Assembly (NCBI GenBank): GCA_020630975.1
Contig: JAHDID010000041.1
Span: forward strand, 1 to 53,707
Origin: Verrucomicrobiota bacterium
Lineage (GTDB): Bacteria; Verrucomicrobiota; Verrucomicrobiia; Verrucomicrobiales; DEV007
Reading direction: 5' to 3'
Length of the DNA: 53,707 bases
The translations under genes were made by a program, and so were the position numbers. How positions within the stretch are numbered: position 1 is the first letter of the stretch; each line of letters begins with the position of its first letter. Shown here in pieces: positions 44,116 to 53,571 of the stretch. Under the pieces are notes generated by a model. It searched no databases. It was not told the DNA's origin and saw only the letters and a list, made by a program, of their open reading frames with translations.

Positions 44116-45609
44116 ATGTCCGCACCCGATCCGACTGCCTACGACAAGCTCGCCGACCTCAGCCGCGAGCTCCGCTACCTCAAAGATGCCCAAGCCATCC
44201 TCGGCTGGGATCAAGAGGTGAATCTGGCCAAAAAAGGCGTCGCCTATCGCGCTCAGCAGCTAGCCTTTCTCAGCGGCGAGGCCCACCAGCGCTTCACTCG
44301 CGAAGAGGTAGGCGATTGGCTGGCAGAGGCCGATCAATCTGCCGAAACACTCAACCCACAGCAAACTGCCAATCTGGCGCACTGGCAGCGCGAGTACCAG
44401 CGCGCCACCTGCCTACCCCTCGCTCTAGTCAAAAAAATGGCCGAAACCCAGGCTCTAGCACACGAAGCCTGGAGCCAAGCCCGCGCCGCATCAGATTTCT
44501 CACAGTTTCGCCAGCCGCTCGGAGAGCTGATCGAACTGAGCAAAGAACAAGTCGGCCACTGGGGCTACTCAGACCAGCCCTACAATGGCCTGCTGGATAT
44601 CTACGAGCGCGGCGCCACCGTCCAGCAGTTGGATCAGGTCTTTGACGAACTGAAACCCGACCTGATCCCTCTGGTAGAAGAGGCCTGTGGACGCGAGACC
44701 TACGCACCCACAGAGCTCCGGGGCGACTACCCGATCGAAAAACAAACCGCCCTCAACCAAGAGATCGCCGAGTCTATCGGCTTCGACTTTGATGCCGGGC
44801 GGATCGATACCGCAGTACACCCATTCTGCACGGGGCTAGGCCCCATGGACACTCGCCTGACCACTCGCTATGACGAGACCGACTTCCGCAGCTCGCTTTA
44901 CGGCGTGCTGCACGAGGCAGGCCACGGCATGTATGAGCAGGGTCTCGATGCGGAGCAGCACGGGCTACCAACAGGCGATGCCGTCTCCCTCGGCGTCCAC
45001 GAGAGCCAGTCGCGCCTCTGGGAAAACCACGTCGGCCGGAGCCTCAGTTTTTGGGAGAAATGGCTGCCACGCGCAGCCCACTACTTCCCACAGCTCAGCG
45101 GTCTGTCAGCAGAGCAAATGTATCGCGCCTGCAATCAGGCCGAGAAGACTCACATCCGAGTCGAGGCCGACGAGGTCACTTACGACCTACACATCATCCT
45201 CCGCTACGAGATGGAGAAAGCGATTTTCTCCGGCGATCTGGCTCTCGATGATATCCCTGCTGCCTGGGATGAAAAATTCGAGCAATCATTCGGTCTGCAG
45301 GTCGATACCCCTGCCAATGGCTGCCTGCAGGATATCCACTGGAGCATGGGAGGTTTTGGCTATTTTCCGACCTACTCACTGGGCAATCTGAACGCCTCCC
45401 ACCTAGTCGCCGCCGCACGCGGCTCTGGCTCGGTGGCAGCGGCTATGGACTCTGGCGACTACAGCCCGCTGCTAGCCTGGATGCGAGAGCACATCCACCA
45501 GCCCGGCAGCCTACTGGCGCCGGAGCAGCTCATCGAGACCGCAGCCGGCTCGCCAGTCAGCTCCGCAGCCCATCTGGCGCATCTCAGCCAGCGCTATCTC
45601 GGCAACTAA
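44116..45609 (+). CDS. M32-family metallocarboxypeptidase
   Basis: A 497-residue cytoplasmic carboxypeptidase of the Taq/Pfu carboxypeptidase (M32) family, with the expected length and all-helical pattern. The zinc site is HEAGH in LHEAGHGMYEQG (~265), followed by the M32-specific HESQSRLWENHVGRS, whose Glu completes the site. Other family blocks are PFCTGLGPMDTRLTTRY, IRVEADEVTYDLHIILRYEME and WSMGGFGYFPTYSLGN. It removes C-terminal residues from peptides in protein turnover. It is a single gene between terminators. Confidence 0.95.
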   Translation: MSAPDPTAYDKLADLSRELRYLKDAQAILGWDQEVNLAKKGVAYRAQQLAFLSGEAHQRFTREEVGDWLAEADQSAETLNPQQTANLAHWQREYQRATCLPLALVKKMAETQALAHEAWSQARAASDFSQFRQPLGELIELSKEQVGHWGYSDQPYNGLLDIYERGATVQQLDQVFDELKPDLIPLVEEACGRETYAPTELRGDYPIEKQTALNQEIAESIGFDFDAGRIDTAVHPFCTGLGPMDTRLTTRYDETDFRSSLYGVLHEAGHGMYEQGLDAEQHGLPTGDAVSLGVHESQSRLWENHVGRSLSFWEKWLPRAAHYFPQLSGLSAEQMYRACNQAEKTHIRVEADEVTYDLHIILRYEMEKAIFSGDLALDDIPAAWDEKFEQSFGLQVDTPANGCLQDIHWSMGGFGYFPTYSLGNLNASHLVAAARGSGSVAAAMDSGDYSPLLAWMREHIHQPGSLLAPEQLIETAAGSPVSSAAHLAHLSQRYLGN

Positions 45610-45627
45610 TGTACAACAGACGGCGGT

Positions 45628-45653
45628 GAAGGCTCTTTACAGCAAGAGCCTTC
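45628..45653 (+). terminator. Terminator-like hairpin after the M32 carboxypeptidase gene
   Basis: A perfect 10-bp stem (GAAGGCTCTT / AAGAGCCTTC) with a TACAGC loop, 18 nt after the stop. The following tract (TTCCGTT) is only partly T-rich. Confidence 0.7.
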
Positions 45654-45673
45654 TTCCGTTATGATGTCAGTCT

Positions 45674-46006
45674 ATGAAAGCCACTCTCCTTGCACTCCTC
45701 GTTTCCACACTCATCATCGGCTTGGCGAATCTAGCCGTATCCCTAGGCCTGATCAGCCCTGGTGGTGGTGCCAATAAATACCGCGCCGTGCCAGCTCGTG
45801 AGATGGATGAGATCGGCTTTCAAAAACTCGCTGCCGAAAATGGTATCGAAGTCAGCGAAGACGGAACCATCACCTTTCCCAAAGAGATGCGCGACCAGTT
45901 GGCCAAGTTTCGCATGCTGCCCTACACCATCGCCGAAATAGAGAAAGAGGGATGGGATTTCGTATCAGTGACGTCGGACAATTACTACCTATTTCGAAAG
46001 AAATAG
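45674..46006 (+). CDS. Small hypothetical protein with N-terminal membrane segment
   Basis: A 110-residue protein I do not recognise. The N-terminus (LLALLVSTLIIGLANLAVSLGL) is a membrane anchor or uncleaved signal. The exported part has MDEIGFQKLAAENGIEVSEDG and ends EGWDFVSVTSDNYYLFRKK, a C-terminus typical of small DUF4177-like proteins ('GW..v.....yyl.rk'), but the match is weak. Confidence 0.6.
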   Translation: MKATLLALLVSTLIIGLANLAVSLGLISPGGGANKYRAVPAREMDEIGFQKLAAENGIEVSEDGTITFPKEMRDQLAKFRMLPYTIAEIEKEGWDFVSVTSDNYYLFRKK

Positions 46007-46124
46007 TTTTTTACAATTTGCGACTATTAAGTAAGATTAAGTAGTTTATTTTTTAAATTACCGCATTTCGACATTGACCTAAAGGTGCTTTTGTTTAACG
46101 ATCTTCTCGTTGTTGGAGAGGGAT

Positions 46125-46877
46125 ATGTCGTTACTAAAAATCTGCCTACAGTCGGCCCCCGTAGTCTTGGGCGCAGCCATGCTCACTAGTTGCATTAGCC
46201 CGGTGGCTAGCACTTTCTCGGATGTCGTCTCATCGACCAAGCAAACCTCTGCCCAGCTAGGCGCTACTGCCTCCGGCACAGCAGAGGGAGAGCTAGAGAT
46301 AGCAGACAGCAGCGGGACCGTATCGGGCGAAAGCTCCATCAAGCCAGAGCCTGCCAAGACTCAGTCTGCTACAGCTAGCGTGGGCAGCCAGAGTTCGTCA
46401 GGAGCCCAGCTGCTCTCCACCAGTAGCGGCCCAGTCGATACCAGCTTCAACTTTCCCAATATTGCCAATTCCAACCTACTGGTGCGCACTACAGCATACA
46501 GCCATCAGGAGGCAGATAGCCTCCCCTACGGAAAAAAGAATGCCTTTGGAGGGTATCTCCAGTACACCAACACGATTCGCAGTGCTGCCTCGGACTGGTC
46601 ACGATTTCCCGTGGGGACTCGATTTAAGATCAAGGGCCAGCCATACGAGTACGTCATCGACGACTATGGTAGCGCACTACTCGGCACCAATACGATCGAC
46701 CTTTACAAGCCTACTATCTCCAAGATGAATGAGTGGGGCGCACGCAATGTGCCGATTGAGATCCTGCAGTGGGGCTGCTTTCATAAAAGCCGCGAGATCC
46801 TACAAGGTCGCACTCACGTCAAGCATGCAGACCACGTACGCAAGATGCTCAGCGATATCGAAGCTCGCTACATGTAA
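46125..46877 (+). CDS. 3D-domain (RlpA/MltA-like barrel) lipoprotein
   Basis: A 250-residue putative lipoprotein. The start at 46125 is chosen because GGAGAGGGA lies just upstream and a TTG at 46110 gives a poorer start. The lipobox LTSC places the lipidated Cys at residue 23. After a Ser/Thr/Ala-rich linker, the C-terminal domain (~120-250) has RTTAYSHQEADSLPYGKKNAFG, FPVGTRFKIKG, YVIDDYGSALLGTNTIDLY and NVPIEILQWG, the double-psi barrel pattern with the three conserved Asp-type '3D' positions. Such domains bind or cleave peptidoglycan glycan strands, so an envelope role is likely. Confidence 0.82.
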   Translation: MSLLKICLQSAPVVLGAAMLTSCISPVASTFSDVVSSTKQTSAQLGATASGTAEGELEIADSSGTVSGESSIKPEPAKTQSATASVGSQSSSGAQLLSTSSGPVDTSFNFPNIANSNLLVRTTAYSHQEADSLPYGKKNAFGGYLQYTNTIRSAASDWSRFPVGTRFKIKGQPYEYVIDDYGSALLGTNTIDLYKPTISKMNEWGARNVPIEILQWGCFHKSREILQGRTHVKHADHVRKMLSDIEARYM

Positions 46878-46954
46878 CAGCATCTTTGGGCTTGGGCTAG
46901 CGCCGCTACTGCCCCTCTAGGCCTGATCCCCCACATCGATCGTAACTATCTCGG

Positions 46955-47605
46955 ATGACGAAAGCCGAACGCGCCGACTACGTGCTGAACAAGCTAGAGG
47001 AGCTGTATCCGGAAACTCCTATCCCGCTAGATCATACCGATCCCTACACACTGCTCATAGCAGTGCTACTATCTGCCCAGTGCACAGACGAGCGGGTCAA
47101 CCAAGTGACTCCAGCCCTTTTCAAAAAGGCCAATACGCCAAAGAAGATGGTGAAGCTCTCGGTCGAAGATATCCAGGAGATCATCCGCCCCTGCGGGCTG
47201 TCACCGCAAAAGTCCAAGGCCATCCATCGCCTATCCGAAATGCTTCTCGAAGACCACGCTGGTGAAGTGCCTCAAAGCTTTGAAGAGCTCGAAGCCTTGC
47301 CCGGTGTCGGCCACAAAACCGCTTCCGTCGTGATGGCCCAAGCATTCGGTGTCCCCGCGTTTCCTGTCGACACTCATATCCATCGCCTAGCTCAGCGCTG
47401 GAAACTAACCACAGGGAAAAACGTGACTCAGACAGAAAAAGATCTGAAACGCGCCTTCCCCAAAGAATCGTGGAACAAGCTACACCTGCAGATCATTTTC
47501 TACGGTCGCGAACACTGCTCCGCCCGTGGCTGCGATGGCACTGTGTGCGGCATCTGCACCACTCTCTACCCAGATAGGAAGCGGGCAGTGAAGACAAAGA
47601 AATAG
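46955..47605 (+). CDS. nth: Endonuclease III
   Basis: A 216-residue DNA glycosylase/AP lyase for oxidised pyrimidines. LLSAQCTDERVN and EELEALPGVGHKTASVVMAQAFG give the helix-hairpin-helix with the catalytic Lys, and PVDTHIHRLAQRW holds the catalytic Asp. The C-terminal cysteines run HCSARGCDGTVCGIC (spacing 4, 4, 2), not the E. coli C-x6-C-x2-C-x5-C, so the iron-sulfur cluster is altered or absent; the segment is otherwise in the right place. Single gene. Confidence 0.92.
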   Translation: MTKAERADYVLNKLEELYPETPIPLDHTDPYTLLIAVLLSAQCTDERVNQVTPALFKKANTPKKMVKLSVEDIQEIIRPCGLSPQKSKAIHRLSEMLLEDHAGEVPQSFEELEALPGVGHKTASVVMAQAFGVPAFPVDTHIHRLAQRWKLTTGKNVTQTEKDLKRAFPKESWNKLHLQIIFYGREHCSARGCDGTVCGICTTLYPDRKRAVKTKK

Positions 47606-47744
47606 CCCACTCACTTCATTCACAAAATCGATACCGGCTTTAATTTAATTTGGGGCGGAATCAGAAATTCACGTGATTTAGCCACAAGAATTTCCATTGT
47701 TTTTATGCGTGACGACTCTGCCAAGTAGCCTGACACTCAACGCG

Positions 47745-48866
47745 ATGCACTACACCAAAAAGCAGCTAATCTGCGTGGCTTTCGATAATTGTGGGCTCAT
47801 CGATTCCTGGAAAGCGATTCGCCAATTTTCTCTCGACCTGAAGAGCAAGGGACATGTTTTACCTTACACCTTCTTCATCAGCGCCGTGAAGCTGATCGCC
47901 GACCGAAATCGCTCGATCTACGATGGCCCAGATGGCAGACCCTACCGATGGTCGGATCGCCCTAAGCCGGGGCAGAGCAATATTGGCTTTGGCGGCTCCG
48001 TCGATGAGATAAAACAGCGGGTCGAGCAGATCAACCTAGCTACGGCCGAAGGCCACGAAATCGCCTCGCATGCCGTAGGCCACTTTTTCGCCGAAAAACT
48101 GCGCTGGAATTCTAGCGAATGGTCGACTGAGTTCTGGTATTTTGAGGAATTCCTCAAACATGTCGGCCGCAACCATGGCTTTGGCAGCGAGGTCAGCCTG
48201 GATATCGATCCCAAGCAGATCAAAGGCTTCCGCGCCCCCTATCTACAGGAGGCCAGCGGGCTGAACAAAACCCTGACCAACTACGGCTTTGGCTACGATA
48301 CCAGCGATATCATCACTGATAGTAGCATCTGGCCCACGAGATTCTCTAATACCTCGATCTGGAACTTCGGGCTGCCACTCATCGACCACCCCTTGGGCAT
48401 CACTCCCACCAATCCTACCGGCAAGACCATCCCCATGGACTGGAATTGGTTTTACTTCGATGTGGAGAACCAGACCATCCCCAAAGGGCAGCCCAACTCT
48501 GGCCAGCTCAAGCCCGAGACCGACCCAATGAAGCGCGAGCAACAGAAGCAAGGGATGCTGGATGGCTACGTCTCCTACTTCGAGTCATGTTACTACAACC
48601 CCGACCGACCACCCATGCACATCGGGCACCATTTCAAGATGTACAATCACGGTATCTACTGGCAGGCCCTGCAGGAATTCATCGCCCAGACGATAGATAA
48701 ACCAGACGTCGAGTTCGTCACCTACACCGAGCTCATGCAGCGCTGTGTCAGCCGCGAGAAAGCCCTCCCGACACCGGAGCCAATAGCCGAGAGCGCCAAG
48801 AAGGAACTCATCGAGATCGCAGCGGATACCGGAGGCGCCGTGGCCTGTGGCCCCGAGTGTTGTTGA
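47745..48866 (+). CDS. Polysaccharide deacetylase-like protein
   Basis: A 373-residue protein starting at 47745 (MHYTKKQLICVAFDN); a longer frame from 47697 adds 16 unlikely residues. The NodB-like fold is recognisable: LICVAFDNCG takes the place of the TFDDG motif, GHEIASHAVGHFF holds the metal-binding histidines, and IKGFRAPYL is the active-site Arg motif. The second catalytic Asp is replaced by Asn, so the substrate or mechanism may differ. The C-terminus ends in GPECC with paired cysteines. No signal peptide is seen. Confidence 0.75.
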   Translation: MHYTKKQLICVAFDNCGLIDSWKAIRQFSLDLKSKGHVLPYTFFISAVKLIADRNRSIYDGPDGRPYRWSDRPKPGQSNIGFGGSVDEIKQRVEQINLATAEGHEIASHAVGHFFAEKLRWNSSEWSTEFWYFEEFLKHVGRNHGFGSEVSLDIDPKQIKGFRAPYLQEASGLNKTLTNYGFGYDTSDIITDSSIWPTRFSNTSIWNFGLPLIDHPLGITPTNPTGKTIPMDWNWFYFDVENQTIPKGQPNSGQLKPETDPMKREQQKQGMLDGYVSYFESCYYNPDRPPMHIGHHFKMYNHGIYWQALQEFIAQTIDKPDVEFVTYTELMQRCVSREKALPTPEPIAESAKKELIEIAADTGGAVACGPECC

Positions 48867-48897
48867 AGACTGGGGAGTTACACGCTAACGATATAAC

Positions 48898-49332
48898 ATG
48901 ATTGAACCTCTGATCGGTGGCTGCCTGATCGGCCTAGGCAGCCTAATAGCCATGGCTGCCTCGGGCAAAATACCGGGCATCTCAGGCGTCATCGCCAAAG
49001 TGATTACGCCAGTAGCAAAAACTGATGTGCTATGGCGCATCGTCTTTCTAGCCGGGCTGGTCGCAGGCGCATTTCTTGTGTTTCAGATCTCTCCAGCGAC
49101 TCAACGTTTTACGATCCCTGGCGGCCGAGTGCTTATCACAGTGGGCATCGCCGCATTTCTAGTTGGCTATGGCGCTCGGGTCGGCGGCGGCTGTACATCG
49201 GGGCATGGTGTCTGTGGGATCGGGGCAGGAGCTAAAGACGCCATCTGCTACACCTGCGTTTTCATGGCCACCGGAGCTCTCACCGTGTTCCTTTGGAACC
49301 TTTTCACCAAGACAGGAGGGCTAGCCGGATGA
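48898..49332 (+). CDS. YeeE/YedE-family transporter, first half
   Basis: A 144-residue membrane protein with four hydrophobic segments. The conserved family motif GGGCTSGHGVCGIG at ~97-111 carries the cysteine used by TsuA/YeeE transporters to pass thiosulfate through the membrane. Many bacteria carry this transporter as two half-proteins; here the partner is the next gene, overlapping by ATGA (4 nt). It probably imports a sulfur compound. Confidence 0.88.
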   Translation: MIEPLIGGCLIGLGSLIAMAASGKIPGISGVIAKVITPVAKTDVLWRIVFLAGLVAGAFLVFQISPATQRFTIPGGRVLITVGIAAFLVGYGARVGGGCTSGHGVCGIGAGAKDAICYTCVFMATGALTVFLWNLFTKTGGLAG

Positions 49333-49739
49333 GACTCGCTCTGATCCTCATCGGCGGCATCCTATTTGGCGCCGGTCTAGCCATCTCCGGCATGACCGAC
49401 CCCACCAAAGTCATTGGTTTCCTCGATTTTCTCGGGGCCTGGGATCCCGCTCTAGCCTTCGTCATGGGTGGCGCACTCGCCACATTCGGCCTAGGCCTTT
49501 TCATCCTCAAAAAGACCGGACTCAGAATCGCCCACACCGACCTCCCCGACACCTCTTCCGAACCCATCTCCAAGCGCATGCTCATCGGCTCCGCCATCTT
49601 TGGCATCGGCTGGGGGCTAGGAGGTTTCTGCCCCGGCCCAGCCCTAGCCAATGTAACAACCCTTCACCCCGCAGTCATGATCTTCTTACCGATCATGATG
49701 CTTGGTATGTGGGCCGCAACAAAAAAATCTACACCTTGA
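49329..49739 (+). CDS. YeeE/YedE-family transporter, second half
   Basis: A 136-residue membrane protein whose start (ATG at 49329) overlaps the TGA of the preceding gene. Segments LALILIGGILFGAGLAISGMTDPTKVIGFLD and GSAIFGIGWGLGGFCPGPALAN carry the family's second conserved cysteine motif (GFCPGPA). It would form a heterodimeric or pseudo-symmetric channel with the first half. No rhodanese or TusA gene is adjacent. Confidence 0.88.
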   Translation: MRLALILIGGILFGAGLAISGMTDPTKVIGFLDFLGAWDPALAFVMGGALATFGLGLFILKKTGLRIAHTDLPDTSSEPISKRMLIGSAIFGIGWGLGGFCPGPALANVTTLHPAVMIFLPIMMLGMWAATKKSTP

Positions 49740-49894
49740 TTACCACCCTTCAGGATAATAAAAACATAGTATCACGATTCCCCCCGGTCGTAGATAGTCG
49801 TAGTTTCTAGCCAATGACGTGCACTCGATTTTAGAATGATAAACTCAGCCAACATGAGGGATTACTATTTTCTCACTGTAGACAACTCACTATC

Positions 49895-52800
49895 CTACTC
49901 TATAATCCGGGGTAGCGCATCCGTAGCAAAAGAAGGCAAGGATTTGGACTTGGTTCTTGGCAACCTCACTGCGCCTGCCAGACCATAGCGCCAAGTGTGG
50001 CTACCAATTGTAATACGCCCTCCCAACTGACTCACCTTCTTCCGATCAAATTTGACCGATTCAGGTGGTAAGTCCGTACGCTCGACCAACCAAGTATCAG
50101 TGTTCAAAAGAGAGAGAGGGAATTTTTCCGAACTACTGTTTGCTCCATAGCTAACTAGCAAATGAGAATCTTCGCTAAGCCTCAATTTATTTACATCCTG
50201 TAAATAGTCCAAACCATCAAGCCCGCAGTAAACTCGGGTTCTACGGGACTTCCTATCTACCACAGTCAGTCCTGGCTGATACTTACCACCTTTATTATGT
50301 GCCAAGACCCAACGCCCATCTACTTTGACAGCATCGGCGACGCGCCCGGGTAGGACACCATCGGTTACTCGGTATGTATCGACTATCTGTCCAGAATCAT
50401 TGATAAACGCTACTCCACCTATTCCCAGCAGTAAAACCCCGCCATTGCAGGGGAGGATACTGGTAACAACAGAGACTGGAGATGCCGATAACTCCAAAAA
50501 ACTAGTAGATTCATTCATCGAGTCACAACGCCACCATCCAGTCTCATAAGGAACAGACTCAGCCCCACTTCCTAACAAAAGATACTCAGACTCGGAGAGA
50601 CGAACAAAAACCGGGGTCAGATCATCGATTGGGTAGTTAAAGACATGATTCCTATAAGGAGATCTAAACGGACGTGCGAGGGTAAGCCGGTAAGCGGATG
50701 GCCCGACTTCGCAAGAACGACTAAAATCCAACCCCTTAGAGAGCACAGCCTTACCAGCAGTGGCACCACCCAACGGCTCGATACGTCTCAGCTCATTCTT
50801 ACTCACGTGATAGCTCAAAGTAATGCTCTTGTTCGCAATTAAAATAAAGTCTCCCGCGCGCTGCAACCGCAGTACTGGATGGTGAAAACCCAACCGCTTG
50901 GCACCAAGCGGGATCATGGTCGCTTTGCTATTGACTCTGTTCCAGCGGTATAGGGTACGCCCTGCACCTATCGCCCATACATTATCCTTTTCCGGCAGAA
51001 TATAAGAAATGGGAGCATTTACAAATACGGCTTCTAATACCCGACCGTTCTCATCACGCCTAGCGAAACCAAAACTATGCCCCGTCCACAACTCACCATC
51101 AACATATGCCGCGCTCAGGTGGCGATCAAAACATACAAACGGCTTGCAATTCACGGGAATATTATTCGCCCACGGAATCCGATCATCTGGGCAATCTTTA
51201 CCCCGAATAAGCTTATGAACCCGATCCCGAATCAGAGCATAACTAGGGCCTTCTGGCATTACTTTGAGTAAGTCCTCCAAAAACTCTGGACCACTGCTAA
51301 AAATCGCTAATTGTAAAGCATTGTAAGTTTTCTCTAAAAGATCAGTCTGGTAGCAATAGTCAGTCAAATCATTGGCTACGAAACACAACGCAGATTCTTG
51401 CATCGCTTTAAAATTTTCCTTTTTGTAGAAATACTCGATCAGATCGAACGCAAGCTCATTTCTGTTACTATACACTAACTCGAACAGGTCTTGATCATCC
51501 TTCAAATACCGAAGCAGCTCTGATTCTCCGATCTCATCAAATGCAGCACTACGCAGTTTTTTCTCCAGTTGCAGCAAAGGAACCACGTGATCCAATTGTC
51601 TAAAACGGGTACTGCGGACAAAGCGGATTCGGTCGCCTATGCTTATGTCTGTACTTGATGCGTATTCTCGAAGCGAAGCCATTGCTTGCTCAGGTTTACC
51701 AACGGCCCAGCACATCGAGACTTTATGGTACAAACTCTGTTGGGTTTCGATTCGTTTTTCTAATAATTCATTAAACCGAACCAACGCAGCCGGGTCCTCG
51801 GCTAATTTCCTCTGCCAATCCGTAATAACGGCGCGGCTCAATTTGTCATCTTGAATATCCATTAAAACCACCTCTACAGCTTTCCAGTTTCGTGTATCGA
51901 GATGCACACCCAACCGAATAGCACTGCCGTACTCACCTCCATCAAGCCACTTTTCGACAGAAGCACTCAATTCTTCCTGGGTTCCAGTCTTCGCCGCTAA
52001 AACACTCATTTTCTTCAAATCGACGGAGCCAAAGTTGTTATTCATTCGCCAAATACTCATGTTAAAATACTCAATCCATCGCTTCCTATCTTCGTACCAT
52101 CCACAAAGGAAACCAGATATATCTTGAATAGCAGCCTTCCGATCCCATGTCTCATCCCCACCCCGATTGTCATCGATATCATAGGCTTTAATCAAAGGGC
52201 TCCAGGCAGCCTCAGCCTGCTCCCAAAAACCGACATCGCGCATGCGCAAACCTGTGTGATAAGCGAGTTCATCATCGCCTGAAAAATCCTGCCAGATCAG
52301 AGATTTCAGATAGTCTTTCTCCAACTTGAATGCAGCTTTAGGATTGGGCTCTGCAATCGCAAAAAGAGCTTGCCACCTTAGTTTCCTATCAGCATCTGCC
52401 TCGGAGACGACTATTTTAGTAAGGTCACCGATTGCGTTGTGATTCTTATGAGCTCGCCACGCAGACAATACGGCCTTATCAAGGTATCTTATGCTTCTCT
52501 TAGCTCCGGGTAATTCCTTCGGGTCCCAATGCTGAAGCAACTCTCTCCACATCGGTAGTTGGCGGTATTCCAAAAATTGGTCTTCAAGAAATTCGACGTA
52601 GTCTTCGAGAAAAAACATCATATTTTCATCGTAATCCCACCTCCACTGCGACCGCCTTTTATGCACCTCCCAAACTCGCTGAAACTCTTTTTCAGCCAAT
52701 TCAACCTCACCCATTTGAATGTATGAGAACAGGACTATATTGCTATAGCCTCCACCACTGTCTTGCTCGAAAGGGTAAACCTCACGTCGGGACCAATACT

Positions 52801-53560
52801 GATAGGCTTCGTCGAGATTCTCAGTCGCTTTGGCTAAAAATTTTAGTGCACGTTCGTTGTCGCCAAGCATCGCTAAGAGATATCCGGCTAACACTGGTGC
52901 GACAATATTTTCGTCTACATCATCGGTAAGAAGAGGTCCGTATTCGCCCCAGAATTCTTCCTCCTTACCGTGGGTAAGTTTTATAATGGGACCTAAGCCG
53001 CTTCGGCACGTAAGCCATTCCTCCACTCTACTTTTCCCATCGAGTTCCTGCTTCCAGCGTTCTCTGTTGCCCCGCTCAAGTCCGTGATAAAACAAATCGC
53101 GCAGCATTCTCTCTGCGGTGGTTAGCATTTCAGGTGAGACCCCTTCATTCTTCCAGCCATACACTGTACGATTCAAAGGATAGCGTTGCTCAAATCGGGT
53201 ATTGTGTAATTCAATGATAATTCCTGTATTTTGTTGAATCTTCAAAGCGATCACCCAGTCCACATCGAGCTCTTTACCAACTTTCTCCAAGTCCTGCCAA
53301 GACGAGCCTACTGGCCATTTTTCCGTCCACTCGAAATATTGCTCCCACTCCCCCTTGCTCTTGATGATCTGAAAGTTAGGCACGGTTTCTGCAACCCGTT
53401 TGCAAACAGAAACCAATTCCCGCATCTGACTCGGATATTCCTCCCGCTTTTTGTCGAATCCAGAGTCCGTCCAAATCACCGCTGTTTGGTTAGCTGTAAG
53501 CTCACCAATGCCGACGAGAGCGAAAAAACATAAGCAAACGAGAATTCGTAGAAAGCGCAT
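49895..53560 (-). CDS. Large secreted protein with helical repeats and beta-propeller-like C-terminus
   Basis: A 1221-residue exported protein I cannot assign. The signal peptide is MRFLRILVCLCFFALVGIGEL. Residues ~25-170 form a globular domain starting TAVIWTDSGFDKK. Residues ~180-780 are alpha-helical with TPR-like spacing (AGYLLAMLGDNERALKFLAKA, GEVELAEKEFQRVWEVH). Residues ~800-1200 look beta-propeller-like, with short blades (NVWAIGAGRTLYRWNR, GGVLLLGIGGVAFIND, RWVLAHNKGG). Base composition is more AT-rich than the central part of the window. A surface scaffold or sensor is conceivable; no function is claimed. Confidence 0.7.
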   Translation of the reverse strand: MRFLRILVCLCFFALVGIGELTANQTAVIWTDSGFDKKREEYPSQMRELVSVCKRVAETVPNFQIIKSKGEWEQYFEWTEKWPVGSSWQDLEKVGKELDVDWVIALKIQQNTGIIIELHNTRFEQRYPLNRTVYGWKNEGVSPEMLTTAERMLRDLFYHGLERGNRERWKQELDGKSRVEEWLTCRSGLGPIIKLTHGKEEEFWGEYGPLLTDDVDENIVAPVLAGYLLAMLGDNERALKFLAKATENLDEAYQYWSRREVYPFEQDSGGGYSNIVLFSYIQMGEVELAEKEFQRVWEVHKRRSQWRWDYDENMMFFLEDYVEFLEDQFLEYRQLPMWRELLQHWDPKELPGAKRSIRYLDKAVLSAWRAHKNHNAIGDLTKIVVSEADADRKLRWQALFAIAEPNPKAAFKLEKDYLKSLIWQDFSGDDELAYHTGLRMRDVGFWEQAEAAWSPLIKAYDIDDNRGGDETWDRKAAIQDISGFLCGWYEDRKRWIEYFNMSIWRMNNNFGSVDLKKMSVLAAKTGTQEELSASVEKWLDGGEYGSAIRLGVHLDTRNWKAVEVVLMDIQDDKLSRAVITDWQRKLAEDPAALVRFNELLEKRIETQQSLYHKVSMCWAVGKPEQAMASLREYASSTDISIGDRIRFVRSTRFRQLDHVVPLLQLEKKLRSAAFDEIGESELLRYLKDDQDLFELVYSNRNELAFDLIEYFYKKENFKAMQESALCFVANDLTDYCYQTDLLEKTYNALQLAIFSSGPEFLEDLLKVMPEGPSYALIRDRVHKLIRGKDCPDDRIPWANNIPVNCKPFVCFDRHLSAAYVDGELWTGHSFGFARRDENGRVLEAVFVNAPISYILPEKDNVWAIGAGRTLYRWNRVNSKATMIPLGAKRLGFHHPVLRLQRAGDFILIANKSITLSYHVSKNELRRIEPLGGATAGKAVLSKGLDFSRSCEVGPSAYRLTLARPFRSPYRNHVFNYPIDDLTPVFVRLSESEYLLLGSGAESVPYETGWWRCDSMNESTSFLELSASPVSVVTSILPCNGGVLLLGIGGVAFINDSGQIVDTYRVTDGVLPGRVADAVKVDGRWVLAHNKGGKYQPGLTVVDRKSRRTRVYCGLDGLDYLQDVNKLRLSEDSHLLVSYGANSSSEKFPLSLLNTDTWLVERTDLPPESVKFDRKKVSQLGGRITIGSHTWRYGLAGAVRLPRTKSKSLPSFATDALPRIIE

Positions 53561-53571
53561 TCCAGATCTTG

